33,499 nucleotides of DNA from Shewanella sp. HN-41 (GCF_000217915.1 NZ_AFOZ01000035.1:1-33499); one strand, 5' to 3'; positions 1 through 10,102 are shown, numbered from the stretch's first letter. Made by a program: numbers and translations. The notes: generated from the letters alone by a model not told the origin.

Positions 1-72
1 GACTTGGTCGACCACAGCCAATTTAAAAGCGAGGGAATAATCCTGTTGAGTTCGTTTGGTTGTTGATTTCAT
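1..72 (-). CDS. IS3-family transposase OrfA, N-terminal fragment (runs off window)
   Basis: Read on the minus strand from an ATG at 72, the frame stays open to the window edge and begins MKSTTKRTQQDYSLAFKL. That matches the start of the small helix-turn-helix OrfA of IS3-family elements (basic start, then a D-Y-x-x-A-F-K-L motif). GGAG lies 6 bases before the ATG. OrfA would bind the element's ends and be extended by frameshifting into the OrfAB transposase, but only 24 codons are visible. The family call is from recollection of this motif; the exact IS cannot be named. Confidence 0.6.
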   Translation of the reverse strand, partial: MKSTTKRTQQDYSLAFKLAVVDQV

Positions 73-126
73 TACACTCTCCAAATAAAGATTGAAAAGT
101 GTCAACGCTATTTAGGACGGGTCACA
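1..126 (-). mobile_element. End of an IS3-family insertion sequence (left end, partial)
   Basis: Upstream of the OrfA start, the minus strand reads back to a terminus like TGACCCGTCCTAAATAGCG (starting near 124, or 126 if the end is TGTGACCC). IS3-family ends begin TG and have this GC-rich outer part. The other end is outside the window, so neither the inverted repeat nor a target duplication can be checked. The element abuts the terminator of the hpf gene and does not touch its coding sequence. Confidence 0.5.
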
Positions 127-130
127 GCCA

Positions 131-160
131 ACAAAAAGGGCCTATTAAGGCCCTTTTTGT
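131..160 (-). terminator. Intrinsic terminator of the hpf-like gene (bidirectional)
   Basis: A perfect 12-bp stem (131-142 with 149-160), core GGGCC/GGCCC, has loop TATTAA. The A-run on one side and T-run on the other let it stop transcription from both sides: the hibernation factor gene from the right and any read-through from the IS side. Confidence 0.85.
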
Positions 161-192
161 GCTCACCTAAGGCGATGAGTCATGGCTAAAAC

Positions 193-549
193 CTAACGAA
201 GCTCCATCTCTTGGATAATTTCGTGGGCAATCGCAGGCGTAGTGCAACTTGGAGTTTCATGTAAATCAGCTTTTAGCTGGCCTTTGCGGTGCTTAAGTGC
301 GGCATCTAATTTTTTCGATGCCGCCTTGATTGCTGGGTACATGATTTCATCCGTGCCCGATGCAGAAATGCGACTGCCTTCATAATTTGTTCGAATTTCA
401 ACCTGAAACTCGCCATGCTCCTTCGCAATAATGATATCGAGCGCGATCAAGGTAGGGAAATGGGTGGCGATTTTTGAAAACTTTTCGTTGACATGTTCTT
501 TAACAGAATCAGTAACATCGACATGGTGACCAGAAAGATTTATTTTCAT
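193..549 (-). CDS. hpf: Ribosome hibernation promoting factor, HPF-like (S30AE family)
   Basis: This 118-residue cytoplasmic protein has the S30AE/YfiA fold signature. It begins MKINLSGHHVDVTDSVKEHV, followed by a basic helix near residues 75-95 (AIKAASKKLDAALKHRKGQL), as in Escherichia coli HPF. Family members bind the 30S decoding channel and block translation in stationary phase, and short HPF promotes 100S dimers together with RMF. It carries a tail of about 22 residues beyond the E. coli protein, with a Cys. The start is supported by AAGGGA a few bases before the ATG. It is a stand-alone gene with its own terminator. A second S30AE paralogue (raiA) lies at 27628-27984 in the same window. 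The hpf versus raiA choice rests on the lack here of RaiA's acidic tail and its LINPHVII stretch. Confidence 0.85.
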   Translation of the reverse strand: MKINLSGHHVDVTDSVKEHVNEKFSKIATHFPTLIALDIIIAKEHGEFQVEIRTNYEGSRISASGTDEIMYPAIKAASKKLDAALKHRKGQLKADLHETPSCTTPAIAHEIIQEMELR

Positions 550-674
550 AGGTTGTCCCTTTTAGTGTCATTACTTTTATTTTCGTTTCACTATTAGAGC
601 TTGGGGCATGCAGAATAAAACACAAGCCCTAAAGATAAATATTTCGATCAACGCAGGTATTAGCTGCACCTAAA

Positions 675-690
675 TGTGAAGTGCATCAAG
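675..690. promoter_or_regulatory. Candidate CRP-like site upstream of hpf
   Basis: TGTGA-6-TCAAG resembles the CRP consensus TGTGA-6-TCACA. The left half is perfect and the right half has 3 of 5 bases. It lies about 125-140 bases upstream of the hpf start, a distance that allows activation, but no promoter is clearly visible. This is weak evidence on its own; the much better site before raiA makes it worth recording. Confidence 0.3.
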
Positions 691-716
691 AAACACATTA
701 TTCAAGGGATAAGTAA

Positions 717-758
717 GTGGTTGATTTAAATACGACGGATCGTATAAAAATCAACCAC
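717..758. other. Long two-stage hairpin between hpf and the chemoreceptor gene
   Basis: An 11-bp perfect stem (GTGGTTGATTT at 717-727 with its complement at 748-758) encloses a second perfect 6-bp stem (ATACGA/TCGTAT) capped by CGGA. It lies 40 bases past the chemoreceptor stop on the minus strand. No T-run follows on either strand, so it is not a standard intrinsic terminator. It could be a Rho-type 3' end stabiliser or a dispersed palindromic element. Confidence 0.6.
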
Positions 759-797
759 TGCCACATGCACAACCTATTTCAATAGCTTCAATTTCAC

Positions 798-2366
798 TCA
801 ATATTTACGTTGTACACTCTGTTGCCAAAACTGCTGCGATAAATGGTGGGTCTTAGTGGATAAGCGCGACACTTGATCGCCTCGCGCGGCTGCATCTTGG
901 GTCTGTTCTAAACTCTGCTGAGCTAAATCACTGATCACATGAATAGCTCGACTAATTTCAGCGGCAACGGAGGCTTGTTGTGTCATCGCAGCGGCGTTGT
1001 CATCACTGAGGGAGTTAATTCTGGCGATGGATGATAATAATTCGCCAAAGGCTACGCTCGCATCCTGCGCTAACTCAACAGAACGTTTGACCTGTTCTTG
1101 TCCTGCCACCATAGTAGAAGTCGCCTTGTGCGTACTGTCCCTGAATCGGCTGACAATTTGCTCAATATGCGAGGTCGATTGGCTGGTACGGCTCGACAGT
1201 TGCCTGACTTCATCGGCCACGACAGCAAAGCCTCGCCCACTCTCCCCAGCACGAGCAGCCTCAATGGCAGCGTTTAATGCTAATAGGTTAGTTTGATCGG
1301 CGATGGCGCGTATCACTTCTAATACCTGATGAATAGCATGGCTATCCTGTTCAATCGTTTGCACAACATCGGAGAAATGGCTGACCTGCACACTCAGCTG
1401 GTGAATGGCATCGATAACGGTTTCTAAGCGTGAATGACCGCGCTGTGCCGCCTGATGGCTAGACACCATCTCAGAGGCCGTTCGATGAATGTTACCTGTG
1501 ACTTCGGCAAAACTGGCACTCATTTGTTCCATCGCCGTCGCGGCCTGCGTCGTTTGCTCACTCTGACTATCCGCATGCTCCCATGTATTGGTAATCGTTT
1601 GCTTAAGGTTAACGCTCTGCTCTTGGATCTCGCTGGCAGAGTCGGCCATTCGTCCAACCACCCCGCCTATTTCGGTAATTAAAAATCTCAAGGCCAGATC
1701 CAGCTTGCCTATTTCATCCTGTCGACCGGTATACACTCCCATAGCGACGGGATCATCGATGATATTAGTTGCGATAGACACCAACTTTTGTAAGGGTCGC
1801 ATCAGACAATACCAAGCGAGGCACGCAATGCCCATACCAGCAATGGCCGCCACTAGGGGAGAATAACTAGCAATCACAGCTGTAGTGACAATTGAAACCA
1901 ACATAGCCAACAGAATTTTACCGCTAAAACCGAGTCTATCTTTGCGCAATGCCTTAGGCTGTTTACCCTGATTAATATCGCTGTAAATAGTCTCGGCCGC
2001 TTTGATCTGCTCGGGTGTTGCTTGGCGGCGAACGGATTGAAACTCGTGAATAGTCCCATTCTCATACACAGGTGCAACATAGGCATTCACCCAATAGTAA
2101 CCACCATGCTTAGTTTTATTTTTGACTATCCCCATCCAAGGTTTGCCACCTTTTATTCTCTCCCACAGAATTTTAAAGGCGGCGGCGGGCATATCGGCAT
2201 GGCGCACTATGTTGTGTGGACTGCCCTGCAACTCGTTAACACTAAACTCACTGATCTGCGAAAAAGTCTGGTTTACATACTTAATGTTGCCCTTCAGGTC
2301 GGTAGTGGATAGTAGAATGGCGTTATCAGACAGGTGTTTCTCACCCTTTGTAGAATGTGTTTGCAT
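798..2366 (-). CDS. Aer-like methyl-accepting chemotaxis protein with N-terminal PAS domain
   Basis: This 522-residue inner-membrane receptor is built like Aer. A cytoplasmic PAS domain covers about residues 10-120 and includes the Aer-type stretches NIVRHADMP (52-60) and WMGIVKN (77-83). Two closely spaced hydrophobic segments follow (about 150-167 and 169-188) with almost no periplasmic loop, then a linker and the coiled-coil signalling domain. The conserved hairpin tip ([20 protein letters not shown]) is near residues 352-372 and would contact CheA/CheW. The PAS domain suggests redox or energy sensing through FAD, which is a family inference. No chemotaxis partner genes lie nearby. No strong ribosome site precedes the ATG at 2366. 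Confidence 0.88.
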   Translation of the reverse strand: MQTHSTKGEKHLSDNAILLSTTDLKGNIKYVNQTFSQISEFSVNELQGSPHNIVRHADMPAAAFKILWERIKGGKPWMGIVKNKTKHGGYYWVNAYVAPVYENGTIHEFQSVRRQATPEQIKAAETIYSDINQGKQPKALRKDRLGFSGKILLAMLVSIVTTAVIASYSPLVAAIAGMGIACLAWYCLMRPLQKLVSIATNIIDDPVAMGVYTGRQDEIGKLDLALRFLITEIGGVVGRMADSASEIQEQSVNLKQTITNTWEHADSQSEQTTQAATAMEQMSASFAEVTGNIHRTASEMVSSHQAAQRGHSRLETVIDAIHQLSVQVSHFSDVVQTIEQDSHAIHQVLEVIRAIADQTNLLALNAAIEAARAGESGRGFAVVADEVRQLSSRTSQSTSHIEQIVSRFRDSTHKATSTMVAGQEQVKRSVELAQDASVAFGELLSSIARINSLSDDNAAAMTQQASVAAEISRAIHVISDLAQQSLEQTQDAAARGDQVSRLSTKTHHLSQQFWQQSVQRKY

Positions 2367-2624
2367 AGGTTATAGGGCAGATTCTCGGTAAAAAGATGGA
2401 TGGCATTTTGCCAAAAGGGCAAGCTGTCTACCTTGATTAAGCTCACAATGACAGTAGAAAAATTAACCAAAAGCTAAACAAGCAGTAACCACTAAACACG
2501 CTCTAATAAATAAAAACAAACAATTATGGTAAATATAGCAACTCAGAATGCCCATTATTTGTTTCGCCCGCTGTTTTAAACACTTCCCTCTACCTAGAGT
2601 GAATTTCAGCTAAGGTCTATAAAA

Positions 2625-2658
2625 AAAACCACCTCAAGCTCGCGCTTAAGGTGGTTTT
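2625..2658 (-). terminator. Intrinsic terminator of the pullulanase transcript
   Basis: The stem AAAACCACCT/AGGTGGTTTT (10 bp) continues, after one mismatch, into AAGC/GCTT with loop TCGC. The plus strand has eight A's at 2621-2628, giving a T8 run on the minus strand, so it terminates the leftward pullulanase transcript. The rest of 2367-2707 (341 bases) shows nothing else I can support. Confidence 0.8.
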
Positions 2659-2707
2659 AAATTCACAGCGAATCCATGGTGAGTTAACCGTGGCTCGCTG
2701 CGTTAGC

Positions 2708-5700
2708 CTAATTAATTTGAGTCACAGTTAAGGTTGGCGATTTAGGATCTGGACCTGTCACAGTAAAGCGATAAGTGGCCGCCGCTGGCGCATTAAAATG
2801 CATATTGGCGCCCTTTGAAGCCAAGACTTTTAACACATCAAGCGCCACAGCCTCATCCCCCACCACAGCACCAAAATCGACACTAGACCAATCTGATGAA
2901 GCAACTTTAAACTCGTTATCGCCTGCGACTAATGCGATATCGACACTGTAAACCGAGGCGCCTTGATAGGCTAACGTGTCCACTGTGCCCCAGCCATTCA
3001 TGCCACCACGAATGTAAACCGTGTTCGCACCAAACATCGCCGTTTTATACACGCTGAGTTTAGGTTCATTACGATTTGACGCATCAAACACAAAGCTGTA
3101 GGTATCATCGCTGTCGAAGGTGATGCTCATATTGCCGCCTTTGACCGCCAGCAATTTCTCTTGATTGAGCACGACGACACCATCGGCTTCACCGGTACCA
3201 TAATCTACGGTAGACCAATCACTGGACGCGATTTTAAAACCCTTAGTACCTGCCGTGATAGCGAGATCAACACGATATATCCCACCGCCCATATACTTGA
3301 CTTCGTTATCCGTCCCCCAACCGTTCATATCACCGCGCAGGTACACAGGCGTTCCTACAAATGGCTCTTCGTTATAAACGCTTAATACGGGATGGTCCTT
3401 ATCCGATGCATCGAGGGAGAACACATAGGTTGCCGTTATCCCAGCGGTAAAATGCAGATTCCCGCCCTTCGCAGCTAGCGCTTCGGCCACACCTTCATCA
3501 ACTTGGGCGACATCAGCGCTAATGGCGCCAAAATCCACGGTATTCCAATCTGCCGAGGCAATTTTGAAATCATAGTCACCGGCATTCAATTTGATGGTAA
3601 TACGGTATTCGCCAGCGCCGACGTAGGCGAATTTATCGACCTCACCCCAACCATTCATACCGCCACGGACAAATACATCGGTACTGCCATAGGGCACAAC
3701 ATCGGGAGCACCGACTGTGGCATTTGCCGAGAGACCCACGCCCTGCGCACCGCTTTGTTTTTTCACAAATACAGCCGTGCTGTAGGCAGGAACCGTAAAT
3801 GTGCCTTCATTTGCACCTTCACTAAAGCTTGCGCCGCGGACTTTGGCATCAACAGAGTTTGCTTGTACTTCGTGTAAGCTAAAGCCAGCTGCAGTCGGCA
3901 CTGTGTGAGACTGCTGCGTTGCGCTGCCGTTGATCATCACCACGATGGCATCGACTGCGGGGTCGAGATCGCTAAGGCCCACACCGTCGTCAAGGCTCAT
4001 GACGATGACACCCTGTTGCTGACGTTTACCGACGTTATGGAATCCCACCCGCTCAATAATGGTCTGCTCATCGGTCAGGCGGAATAATGGGCTCTGATGG
4101 CGTATACGTAAAAACTCGTTAAATACCCCCGAGGCCAATTCGATATCCGACATGGACGCCGCCGCATTTGGGTTGGCAGAAATACCCGCAATCTGCGTCC
4201 ATTTGCTGCTGTTATCCTGCGCGAGCGGTAAACCTACATCCCAGTTATTGGTGTTGTAGGTAAAGTCGACGTAGTTAAACCAGTCACCCGAGTCATAGCT
4301 GTTTCTGTCCATCGATTTTGAGCGCAGTAAATCACCGCCCATTTGCAGGAACGGCACCCCTTGGCTCAAGAGTGGAATACTGGCGGCCATGTTTTGGACT
4401 CGTACACGATTTTCAATACTCAAACCAATGGCATGTTTATATTGCAGGATATCCCACAGGGTTTCGTTATCGTGCTTAGAAACATAGTTAATGCTGTCGG
4501 CCGGATCGAGGGCATAAGCACTCGGTTGTGAGTTCCAGCTAAAGCTACTGCCCTTAGCCGAATTGCCATTAAAGTCTTTTAGTACATAGTTTTGTAAGTT
4601 ACCCACCAATGATAAGCGTAGGGTATCCTGATCCCGCAGGTAGTCATCCTTTGCCTCGGTCGCAAACAATGCGCCGCCACGCACCGCCTCGCGTATTCTG
4701 TCATTAAAGGTGCCCACTTCGGAGCCTGCCATATTGGCTTGGGTTGCCTGTTCGAATAAACGATTATCGGCAACTTCACCAAAGTTCCATCCTTCACCGT
4801 AGAAGTAAGTGTCTGGATCGACGGCCTGAACAGCGGTTCTCGCATCGAGAATACCTTGCTTAGGCATGTGCCCCATCACATCGAAACGGAAGCCGTCATA
4901 GCCATATTCTTTGGCAAGCAAGACTAAAGAATCCGTGACGAGTTTGCCCATCATTCGATGTTCAGTGGCGGTATTTTCACAACAGGTTGACTGTTCCATC
5001 GCGCCAGATACAGGGTCGTATCTGTGGTAATAACCAGGAACGACCTTATCGAGCACAGCGTTAGCATTCACGCCAGAAGCGCTAGTGTGGTTGTACACCA
5101 CATCCAATACGACTCTGAGGCCAATATTATGCAAGGCTTGGTTCATTGCGCGCAGTTCAAGCACTCGCGCCGTACCATCAGCCACTTTGGCATAACTGCC
5201 TTCAGGGGCAAAAAAATGCTGCGGATCGTAACCCCAGTTAAAGCCATCTAAACCACGCATGGCATCCACTAATGCCTGCGCATCACTTGAGCCGGGTAAA
5301 CTATTCGCCAAAATACTTTCTATGGTGGCTGACTTGTTTTGGGTTTTGCAGGCATCGGCCGCATCATTGATTTTGCTGCATAGCTTGGCCAATGTGTCGG
5401 TCATTTCGATGCGTTCACTGGCATTTTCATTGACCGTCGCCATATCGGTGGCGGGCAACACATGGAAGTGAGTTAAGCCATTATCAACCAGCTTTTTAAG
5501 ATGTTCGACTGGCGCAGAGCCTTGCTCGGTAAAGGCCAAGTACTTACCACGGTGGGCGGCACTGGTGCTCTGATCTCGAATACTAAAGTCTCGAATATGC
5601 CCCTCGTAGATCACCGCATCTTCTGGGTGAGCAATCGTGGTGACAGTTTGGTTATCCCAGCCGTCAGGTTTAAGGTCCGCATCATCCAAATTAATAAACT

Positions 5701-7030
5701 GGCTGAAACGACCGTTACTCGACACATTTAAAGAATAAGGGTCGGTGCTTTCTAACGACTCCAGTTTTTTAGTCGTTGGATGGTACACACTGAGCGCATA
5801 ACGATAATAGAGACGATTAAGGCTAGCATCACCGCGATAGGACCAGATACCAGTGAGGCTATCTAAGGTCATGTTCTCAGTGCTTTTAAGTGTTTTACTG
5901 GCATCGTAGACTTTCAGTTTTACGTCTTGGGCCGTCGGTGCCCACACTGAAGCAATAATGTTCGCTCCATCGTAAACCACACCGAGTGTAGCCTCATCGG
6001 CATCTTGGTCGCCCTGTGTATAAAGGTCATCAAGTACCTTGGCCGCTTGCACATAGGTTGCGCCAACAGGTTTGTCATCGGCATCGTAAGCGACTAATAC
6101 TAATTGATTTTTTGCAATGGCTTTGGCTTCATCCGCGGTAAAACTGGCAGTATAAGCAGGCCAATCGGCCAGCACTGGCGATAACGCTTTTTGTGCATCA
6201 CTTAAGGTCGCAGGCGTTAAGGCCACTTGGGTGCCACTGATCACATTATTATCATCGGCGGCGATATCTGCCTTAGCTGAATAATGCAACTTCACGCTTG
6301 TTACCCCCTGTGGATCTTGATTCCACACAAAGGTATTGCGATCTAGCCAGTGGGCACTCATACCTGAAATAGAGAAACCTGTCTCAAGGATCGGATACTC
6401 ATACACATCCGACTCACCGTGAATGGTGAAATTCACGCGTACATAGGTCGCATCATCCTGTACCAGGGACATGGTTAGGTTGTTTTTACCTAAGGCTTTA
6501 CCCGCATCATCCGTACCGGCATGCACAATAAAGTTGCCGCAGGCACCATAACCTTCCTTCAGATTGAGGATCCAATAGGCGCCATAATTAGGGTCAATAC
6601 CATCGAAGGGGTGGCCGTTGCTCCAGTCGCTGGTATCAAAGGGAGGCGCATAGGCATCACACTTTTCATCGTTCCAAGTATGTAATTTGTACTTAGGATA
6701 TTCGGCGTTACTCGCAGTATTGTTTTTATCTTTAATGCGATTGTAGTAAAGCACTGCCTGATTGGCTTGTGGGAATACGCTTGGCGCGGGTAAGGAGGGA
6801 TCTAAGCCGTTTATACAACTCTCGTTTTTAGGATCAGGGAATTTAGGCGCCTTACAACTGATAGGCGTAGGTGCAACGCAGCTTGTGCCCGTGGCATCGG
6901 GCACCATAGGCACATCGCAGGTTAATAACACTTTACCCGGTTCAGATGAATCGCTGCCGCCACAGGCCGAGAGTAAGCTCATACTCAGGGCTAAGGCCGA
7001 CAGTTTAATAAGATTAGAGATACTCAACAT
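2708..7030 (-). CDS. Lipoprotein type I pullulanase (GH13 alpha-1,6-glucosidase) with triple C-terminal repeat
   Basis: This 1440-residue surface lipoprotein has lipobox LLSAC with Cys23, and would cut alpha-1,6 branches in pullulan, glycogen or starch. In order it has a CBM41/PUD-like region (about 90-180), an N2-type region, a CBM48-like domain (about 345-440), and a GH13 barrel. Barrel motifs: the pullulanase signature FNWGYDP (about 595-601), DVVYNH (about 643), FRFDVMGH with the nucleophile Asp (about 716), GEGWNFG with the acid Glu (about 744), and KHDNETLWD (about 851). Three tandem repeats of about 109 residues, each starting V-[FY]-[VLI]-RG-[GD]-MNGWG (about 1118, 1228, 1337), end the protein. 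They look like sugar-binding modules, which is inference. GGGAGA precedes the ATG. The gene follows the receptor gene by 105 bases with no terminator between, so they are probably one operon. Confidence 0.9.
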   Translation of the reverse strand: MLSISNLIKLSALALSMSLLSACGGSDSSEPGKVLLTCDVPMVPDATGTSCVAPTPISCKAPKFPDPKNESCINGLDPSLPAPSVFPQANQAVLYYNRIKDKNNTASNAEYPKYKLHTWNDEKCDAYAPPFDTSDWSNGHPFDGIDPNYGAYWILNLKEGYGACGNFIVHAGTDDAGKALGKNNLTMSLVQDDATYVRVNFTIHGESDVYEYPILETGFSISGMSAHWLDRNTFVWNQDPQGVTSVKLHYSAKADIAADDNNVISGTQVALTPATLSDAQKALSPVLADWPAYTASFTADEAKAIAKNQLVLVAYDADDKPVGATYVQAAKVLDDLYTQGDQDADEATLGVVYDGANIIASVWAPTAQDVKLKVYDASKTLKSTENMTLDSLTGIWSYRGDASLNRLYYRYALSVYHPTTKKLESLESTDPYSLNVSSNGRFSQFINLDDADLKPDGWDNQTVTTIAHPEDAVIYEGHIRDFSIRDQSTSAAHRGKYLAFTEQGSAPVEHLKKLVDNGLTHFHVLPATDMATVNENASERIEMTDTLAKLCSKINDAADACKTQNKSATIESILANSLPGSSDAQALVDAMRGLDGFNWGYDPQHFFAPEGSYAKVADGTARVLELRAMNQALHNIGLRVVLDVVYNHTSASGVNANAVLDKVVPGYYHRYDPVSGAMEQSTCCENTATEHRMMGKLVTDSLVLLAKEYGYDGFRFDVMGHMPKQGILDARTAVQAVDPDTYFYGEGWNFGEVADNRLFEQATQANMAGSEVGTFNDRIREAVRGGALFATEAKDDYLRDQDTLRLSLVGNLQNYVLKDFNGNSAKGSSFSWNSQPSAYALDPADSINYVSKHDNETLWDILQYKHAIGLSIENRVRVQNMAASIPLLSQGVPFLQMGGDLLRSKSMDRNSYDSGDWFNYVDFTYNTNNWDVGLPLAQDNSSKWTQIAGISANPNAAASMSDIELASGVFNEFLRIRHQSPLFRLTDEQTIIERVGFHNVGKRQQQGVIVMSLDDGVGLSDLDPAVDAIVVMINGSATQQSHTVPTAAGFSLHEVQANSVDAKVRGASFSEGANEGTFTVPAYSTAVFVKKQSGAQGVGLSANATVGAPDVVPYGSTDVFVRGGMNGWGEVDKFAYVGAGEYRITIKLNAGDYDFKIASADWNTVDFGAISADVAQVDEGVAEALAAKGGNLHFTAGITATYVFSLDASDKDHPVLSVYNEEPFVGTPVYLRGDMNGWGTDNEVKYMGGGIYRVDLAITAGTKGFKIASSDWSTVDYGTGEADGVVVLNQEKLLAVKGGNMSITFDSDDTYSFVFDASNRNEPKLSVYKTAMFGANTVYIRGGMNGWGTVDTLAYQGASVYSVDIALVAGDNEFKVASSDWSSVDFGAVVGDEAVALDVLKVLASKGANMHFNAPAAATYRFTVTGPDPKSPTLTVTQIN

Positions 7031-7135
7031 GAGTGGTTTCTCCCAATTTGCGAATAAGGCGCCGTTATACTAAGTGGCGCAACATTTAATGGATTTAGGC
7101 TCTGTGCGTTTAAGCACGCCAACTGACGCAATGGA

Positions 7136-10102
7136 TTACAGGGCATAGGTGAACCCCAGGAAAAATTCGCGGCCAAAGTATTGCAAGGTGCCGGTTTTCT
7201 GCTCGGTGCCGAAGTAACTCTTCGTCGGTTCATCTGTGAGGTTATTGACTTGGAACAGTACGTTTAAACCGTCCGTGACTTGGTAGGAGGCTTGATAGTC
7301 CATCACGGTTTCGGAATCGAAGTTCACCACTTGATCGTTAATCGCCACCTGTTCAGAGACGAAAGCATCACGGTAACGGGCGCTGATACGGGTTTCAAAG
7401 CCCTCATAGCCGTAAAACAAGGTGGCACTGAGCACGTTATTCGATAACCCAGGTAAAGATTGAGTCACACTGTCACCGCCTAGGCTAGTGATGGACTGCA
7501 CCTCACTCTCGGTATAGGAATAACTGGCGTTAAAACCTAAACCAGAAAATAAATCGGGCAAGGAGGCAAACACTTGGGTGTAAGCCAGCTCTAAACCGCG
7601 AATGTATCCGCCCTCGGCATTATTCATTGCAGTAGTGTAAGTGCCATTACTTGTTGCGGTTTGCACCCCAGTAACAGGATCGACGATGTAATCCGGCACG
7701 TTGAAGCCATTACCCTTAAAATCGAAATTGGTGATAGCCACAGTATCAATAAAGGAATCGATATTTTTGTAGAATAGCGCCGCGACAAAGGCGCCTTCAT
7801 CAAAGTATTTCTCGTAGGAAATATCATATTGATCCGCATAGAAAGGCTTTAAATAGGGGTTATTAGTGCTAGAGCCATTGATAACCCCATCGTTATTCGG
7901 CGTTGCGCTCGCATCCCCCGCCAAGCGGTTAATGGGCGGACGCGACATCACTTTAGCGGCCGCTAAACGGATTTGAGAATCTTCAGTGATCTTAAAACTG
8001 AGGTTAAGGGAAGGGAGATAATCGACATAATCTATTCCTTTGATTTTAGGTGCATAATAGTTATTCACTATGCCTAAATCATCGACAATATACTGAGCGC
8101 CAAGCTGGGGATCTGCACCGACATTCTCTAATACGGTTGCGGATTGGTCGGTATCAACACGGCGTAAACCGAGATTGCCCGTGACTGGAATACCGCCAAT
8201 CTCGGTATCGAAATTGACCATGGCATAAGCCGCAAACACCTTTTCGAACACCTCACCACTTTGCAGTACGGTCCAAGAATAGTTAGTGGTATAACCCTTA
8301 GCATCGAGTACGCCATCGGCATTACCCCAGGTTTGTACTGGCTGTGGGATACCCTCAGGAAACCAAGCCGCTAGCGCTGCGTCGAGATCAATGGCGAGAT
8401 AGGATGGGAAATAACTGAACTCCCCCTGCCAATCCACGACCGAGGCCATATCAGACGTCAGCTTAAGTGGCGGCTCAATGCTAGAGAAAGCGCCATCATT
8501 GCCATATTCAAATACCGAGCGGTGATTGGAGTAATTACGGTCCGAGTAACGCACACCAAACTCCACAGAGCTGATGTAATCATTCTCAAGGTCATATTTA
8601 AAATCAAGGCGATATGCCTTTACCGCATCTTCATTCTCATAGGGATAAATACCGTACTTACTCACCATCACCCGATCCAGATCGGTGAAGGCATCGGCTT
8701 GATTAAAGCCCACATCGGGCAGATTAAGCCCGTTAAGTTGATAACTAATCGAGACATTATCATCGAAAACTGGGGTATCGGCATTGGCATCGACGGCAAC
8801 GTTCGCCCATAGTAGGCCATTCCTGAAGTTGCTTTTGGCTGAGGAATAGGAAATATCGGCGGCGACATTCAACCTATCTGTCACTTGCCAGTCAGCATTT
8901 AAACCAAAGCTATTCACTTCATCAAAATCTTGGTTATCGTCGTTTACTGTCTCAACTCGGGTATAGCTCTTTGAGGTGCGATTAAAGGTCCCGCCAATAA
9001 CAGAATTGCCATCGAGTACAGGATTGGCAACCGCAGCGCCTGAGCCACCAAACTTAACCCTGAATCCGCGGGCAAACGCTTCGCTATCGAAACGCGATAA
9101 AAATGCATCGGCCTTGAGCTTAAAATTATCCCTAGGCGCCCACTCAATCGCACCCATATAACCGTTACGCATTTCAACGCCACCAAGGTGCTGTAGCTCA
9201 AAACCCTCACTGATGTACTCATTCGCCGGGAAATCAATCGAACCATTAGTATCATTAGCCAAACCATCGACATCTTTGCTGTCGTTATAAGCCAAGCCGA
9301 TAAATTGGGTCGCTACACTGGGTTGTTTTAGGCGGGCATAACCTAACGCCACGCCTAAGGTATCGTCGAAAAACTTACCCTGATAGGAAATACTCAACCT
9401 GTGGCCATACTCGTCAGCACCATAGACTTCACTGGCTCTGTCGTTGTACATACCGCGGGCATTAACAAGAAAACTATGGTCTTTATCGGATTGCAGTGGG
9501 CTGACAGTTTGCAGTTCAACTGTGCCTGCAACACCGCCTTCAATCAGTGAGGCTTTAGGGGATTTATAGACTGCGGCGGATGAAATCAGCTCAGACGGAT
9601 ATTGATCGAATTCGATACTGCGAGTACCACTGGTCGATACCTGTTCGCGGCCATTTAAGGTTGAAAAAACAAAACCACCCGACATACCGCGAATGTTAAT
9701 TTCCGCCGCTTGTCCACCGGTTCGTACCGCTGAAATACCGGGTAAACGGGTCAGCGCATCCGCCATTGATACATCGGGTAAGGCACCAAGATCATCTGCC
9801 GATAATTGTTCTGAAACCGTGTCGCCGTAACGTTTAGCATCGAGGGAATCAATCAAACTTTTGCTGTAACCTTTAACCTCAATACGTTCGATATTTGCGG
9901 CTTCATCGCTGGCTTTTTTGGTGGTTTCGGCACTCTTAGCATTAGTGTTGGTATCGTTTTTTATGTTGTCGTCTTGAGCTTGTTTAGCCTCCTGTTGAGT
10001 TGGCGTGGTCTCTGCAGCAAAGGCTAACTGTGGCGTATACACCACACTAAAGCCTGCTGTTGCGAGAGCCATGGTCAAGACGCTGAGTTTACAATGACGC
10101 AT
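7136..10102 (-). CDS. TonB-dependent receptor, probably for maltodextrins
   Basis: This 988-residue outer-membrane receptor has a signal peptide (about 1-29, ending LAFAA). A charged Thr/Gln/Lys linker follows, then the plug domain starting IERIEVKGY (about 70) with LTRLPGISAVRTGGQAAEINIRG-type sequence split over the plug, and a long beta-barrel. The protein ends FFLGFTYAL with the terminal aromatic/hydrophobic pattern of outer-membrane barrels. It resembles the large Xanthomonas/Caulobacter-type TonB receptors used for oligosaccharides. The substrate is inferred from the pullulanase directly downstream; no ligand motif can be read. Imported oligosaccharides would need an inner-membrane transporter that is not in this window. 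Confidence 0.87.
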   Translation of the reverse strand: MRHCKLSVLTMALATAGFSVVYTPQLAFAAETTPTQQEAKQAQDDNIKNDTNTNAKSAETTKKASDEAANIERIEVKGYSKSLIDSLDAKRYGDTVSEQLSADDLGALPDVSMADALTRLPGISAVRTGGQAAEINIRGMSGGFVFSTLNGREQVSTSGTRSIEFDQYPSELISSAAVYKSPKASLIEGGVAGTVELQTVSPLQSDKDHSFLVNARGMYNDRASEVYGADEYGHRLSISYQGKFFDDTLGVALGYARLKQPSVATQFIGLAYNDSKDVDGLANDTNGSIDFPANEYISEGFELQHLGGVEMRNGYMGAIEWAPRDNFKLKADAFLSRFDSEAFARGFRVKFGGSGAAVANPVLDGNSVIGGTFNRTSKSYTRVETVNDDNQDFDEVNSFGLNADWQVTDRLNVAADISYSSAKSNFRNGLLWANVAVDANADTPVFDDNVSISYQLNGLNLPDVGFNQADAFTDLDRVMVSKYGIYPYENEDAVKAYRLDFKYDLENDYISSVEFGVRYSDRNYSNHRSVFEYGNDGAFSSIEPPLKLTSDMASVVDWQGEFSYFPSYLAIDLDAALAAWFPEGIPQPVQTWGNADGVLDAKGYTTNYSWTVLQSGEVFEKVFAAYAMVNFDTEIGGIPVTGNLGLRRVDTDQSATVLENVGADPQLGAQYIVDDLGIVNNYYAPKIKGIDYVDYLPSLNLSFKITEDSQIRLAAAKVMSRPPINRLAGDASATPNNDGVINGSSTNNPYLKPFYADQYDISYEKYFDEGAFVAALFYKNIDSFIDTVAITNFDFKGNGFNVPDYIVDPVTGVQTATSNGTYTTAMNNAEGGYIRGLELAYTQVFASLPDLFSGLGFNASYSYTESEVQSITSLGGDSVTQSLPGLSNNVLSATLFYGYEGFETRISARYRDAFVSEQVAINDQVVNFDSETVMDYQASYQVTDGLNVLFQVNNLTDEPTKSYFGTEQKTGTLQYFGREFFLGFTYAL

